Of a DNA stretch of 64,000 nucleotides, positions 62,859 to 64,000 are shown in pieces. The translations under genes and the position numbers were made by a program. How positions within the stretch are numbered: position 1 is the stretch's first letter; each line of letters starts with the position of its first letter. The notes beneath the pieces were generated by a model, which was not told the origin of the DNA, searched no databases, and saw nothing but the letters and a program-made list of their open reading frames with translations. This DNA comes from Clostridia bacterium (GTDB taxonomy: Bacteria > Bacillota > Clostridia > Christensenellales > UBA1242), in NCBI GenBank assembly GCA_017409005.1, contig JAFQTP010000007.1:56479-120478 (forward strand). The letters are read 5' to 3'.

Positions 62859-62890
62859 AAAACTTCTAACATATGGTTAGGAGTTTTTTT
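62859..62890 (+). terminator. Hairpin terminator overlapping the next gene's ribosome site
   Basis: AAAACTTCTAAC (62859-62870) pairs with GTTAGGAGTTTT (62876-62887), one wobble, followed by T residues and ATG at 62891. The 3' arm contains the AGGAG of the M14 gene. Confidence 0.8.
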
Positions 62891-63748
62891 ATGACGTTTT
62901 CTGAACTTATAAATAGCATTGAAAATCTTGCAAATTTAACAAATGTAACAACCGAAGTTATTGGGTTTAGCACTTTTAATAATCCGATTTATGCTTTTCA
63001 TGTGGGTAGTTTCGCTGGAAAACAAGTGTTTATGGAGGGTGGCATTCATGCGCGAGAATATTTATCAACCTTGTTTTTAATTGAAGAAATTAAATTTTTA
63101 AACGAAATGTATCAAACTAATCAATTTTCTAAAGGCGGATTTTATGTTGTGCCATTAGTTAATCCCGATGGTGTTGCACTTGTGCTTGATGGGATTAAAA
63201 GTGTTAAGTGTGAAATTCAAAAACAAGTTTTAACATTAATAAATAATGGCTCAAACAACTTTAATTTATGGAAAGCAAATGGGTTGGGAGTTGACTTAAA
63301 TGTTAATTTTAATGCTGAATGGGGCAAAGGTGATCAAAATAGAGTTTGTCCAAACTCTGAAAATTTTATTGGATTTTATCCGGAAAGTGAACGTGAAGTT
63401 CAGGTGTTATTAAACTATATTAAACAAACTAACCCAGGTTTAACAATTTCTTGGCACACAAAAGGTGAGGTTATTTACTATGGCTTTTACACTTTAAGTT
63501 CAAATTCGCTTGCTCGCGACTATAACATTGCACTTGAACTTAGCAAGGTTAACGGATATCAGGTAATTAAAACCGAAGGTAGTGTTGGTGGGTTTTCCGA
63601 TTGGGTTAGTTTAAATTTAGATGTTCCGGCATACACAATTGAACTGGGTTCAAGTGCAATTCCACATCCATTAACCGAAAGTAATTTGCAAATTGCGTTT
63701 AACCAAAACAAACAGGTGCCAGTTGTGGCTTTAGAGCAAATTAGTTAA
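62891..63748 (+). CDS. M14 family zinc carboxypeptidase
   Basis: 285 residues from ATG 62891. Zinc ligands HAR-E in GGIHAREYLS and His in ISWHTKGE; GVDLNVNF holds the substrate-binding Asn/Arg region, and YTIELGSS the catalytic Glu (E near residue 254). No signal peptide, so cytoplasmic. It may trim peptidoglycan peptides or other peptides. The ribosome site AGGAG lies in the 3' arm of a terminator-like hairpin, so its own translation may be conditional. Confidence 0.85.
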   Translation: MTFSELINSIENLANLTNVTTEVIGFSTFNNPIYAFHVGSFAGKQVFMEGGIHAREYLSTLFLIEEIKFLNEMYQTNQFSKGGFYVVPLVNPDGVALVLDGIKSVKCEIQKQVLTLINNGSNNFNLWKANGLGVDLNVNFNAEWGKGDQNRVCPNSENFIGFYPESEREVQVLLNYIKQTNPGLTISWHTKGEVIYYGFYTLSSNSLARDYNIALELSKVNGYQVIKTEGSVGGFSDWVSLNLDVPAYTIELGSSAIPHPLTESNLQIAFNQNKQVPVVALEQIS

Positions 63749-64000
63749 ATTTTAAATGTTATGTTAATGCAACATTTTGCTTTACTAATTATGATTATTA
63801 TTTTCTATATATAATTATATATAATATAAACAAACTGCAAAAACATAATAATTTAGCATGAGGCAAATAAACATTTACTCGTATTTTGTTATTGTAAATA
63901 TAAAAATATGGTTTAAAACATATGGTCAATTTGCACAAAAAGGAAGTAGAAATGTGTAAAAACGTGAAACACACGGCGTGGCGATGGTGCGAGTAGAGAG
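63749..64000. other. Intergenic region at the right edge, possible start of a leader RNA
   Basis: AT-rich with a small hairpin AAATGTT/AACATTT (63756-63780). The last ~35 bases turn GC-rich (CACGGCGTGGCGATGGTGCG then AGTAGAGAG) and resemble the 5' side of a T-box or other leader RNA, cut by the window end. Confidence 0.25.

Noticed and set aside
63962-64000. Confident T-box riboswitch
   Set aside because: Only the first bases of a possible leader are inside the window; listed only as a weak possibility.

Overview
The window looks like one contig piece of a low-GC Gram-positive chromosome, most likely an uncultured anaerobic clostridial (Bacillota) gut lineage. Support: the gene order mrnC-rlmB-sigH-dnaX-ybaB-recR, DnaD/DnaI-type helicase loaders, rubrerythrin, strong Shine-Dalgarno sites, frequent hairpin-plus-U terminators, and many secreted or lipobox proteins with Lys-rich leaders. 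Genus cannot be assigned by reading alone.

Region 1 (1-11.6 kb) is an accessory and defence segment. It opens with the end of a cytosine-5 DNA methyltransferase. Next come a protein with two GHKL ATPase modules (a MORC-like N-terminus and a histidine-kinase-like C-terminus) and an overlapping receiver-domain protein whose C-terminal half carries an Rx4H HEPN-type ribonuclease motif. After two lipoproteins and a tRNA 3' fragment come an endonuclease III-like Fe-S glycosylase and a BcgI-like restriction-modification operon (fused nuclease/methyltransferase, specificity subunit, small leading regulator with an operator), all on the minus strand and ending near tRNA-Ser(GCT). Codons here favour AGA and ATA, unlike the rest of the window, which suggests transfer. 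A 74-bp repeat occurs twice in this segment.

Region 2 (11.9-23 kb) holds a small flavoprotein operon and then a stand-alone reverse transcriptase. Immediately before the RT is a promoter-driven, stem-closed non-coding RNA of about 130 nt (retron-like or DRT-like). Beyond it lie several proteins of unknown function, including a diverged paralogous pair, then rubrerythrin and a large exported protein.

Region 3 (23-38.8 kb) is core: mrnC-rlmB-sigH-dnaX-ybaB-recR, a nucleoside phosphorylase, enolase, an LRR surface protein, an RsgI-like membrane protein, a guanylate-kinase/ParB-like fusion, an acyltransferase-DUF6320-like pair, oligoendopeptidase F, a ketopantoate-reductase-like protein and a YqeY protein.

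Region 4 (39-64 kb) contains a 1231-residue GLUG-repeat surface protein, RlmD-type methyltransferase, small membrane and unknown proteins including a Cys-rich 68-mer, and tRNA genes (Ser-GGA; fMet, Glu, CAT). It continues with a glycosyltransferase, thymidine kinase, MscL, an esterase with Dtd, the DnaD-like/DnaI-like loader pair and SbcD/SbcC. A collagen-like lipoprotein follows, with a 10-G tract inside its promoter spacer (candidate phase variation), and then NUDIX, HD and M14 carboxypeptidase genes.

The best candidates for undescribed biology are the methyltransferase / dual-GHKL kinase / REC-HEPN set at the left edge and the RT-ncRNA unit at 14.2-15.65 kb.
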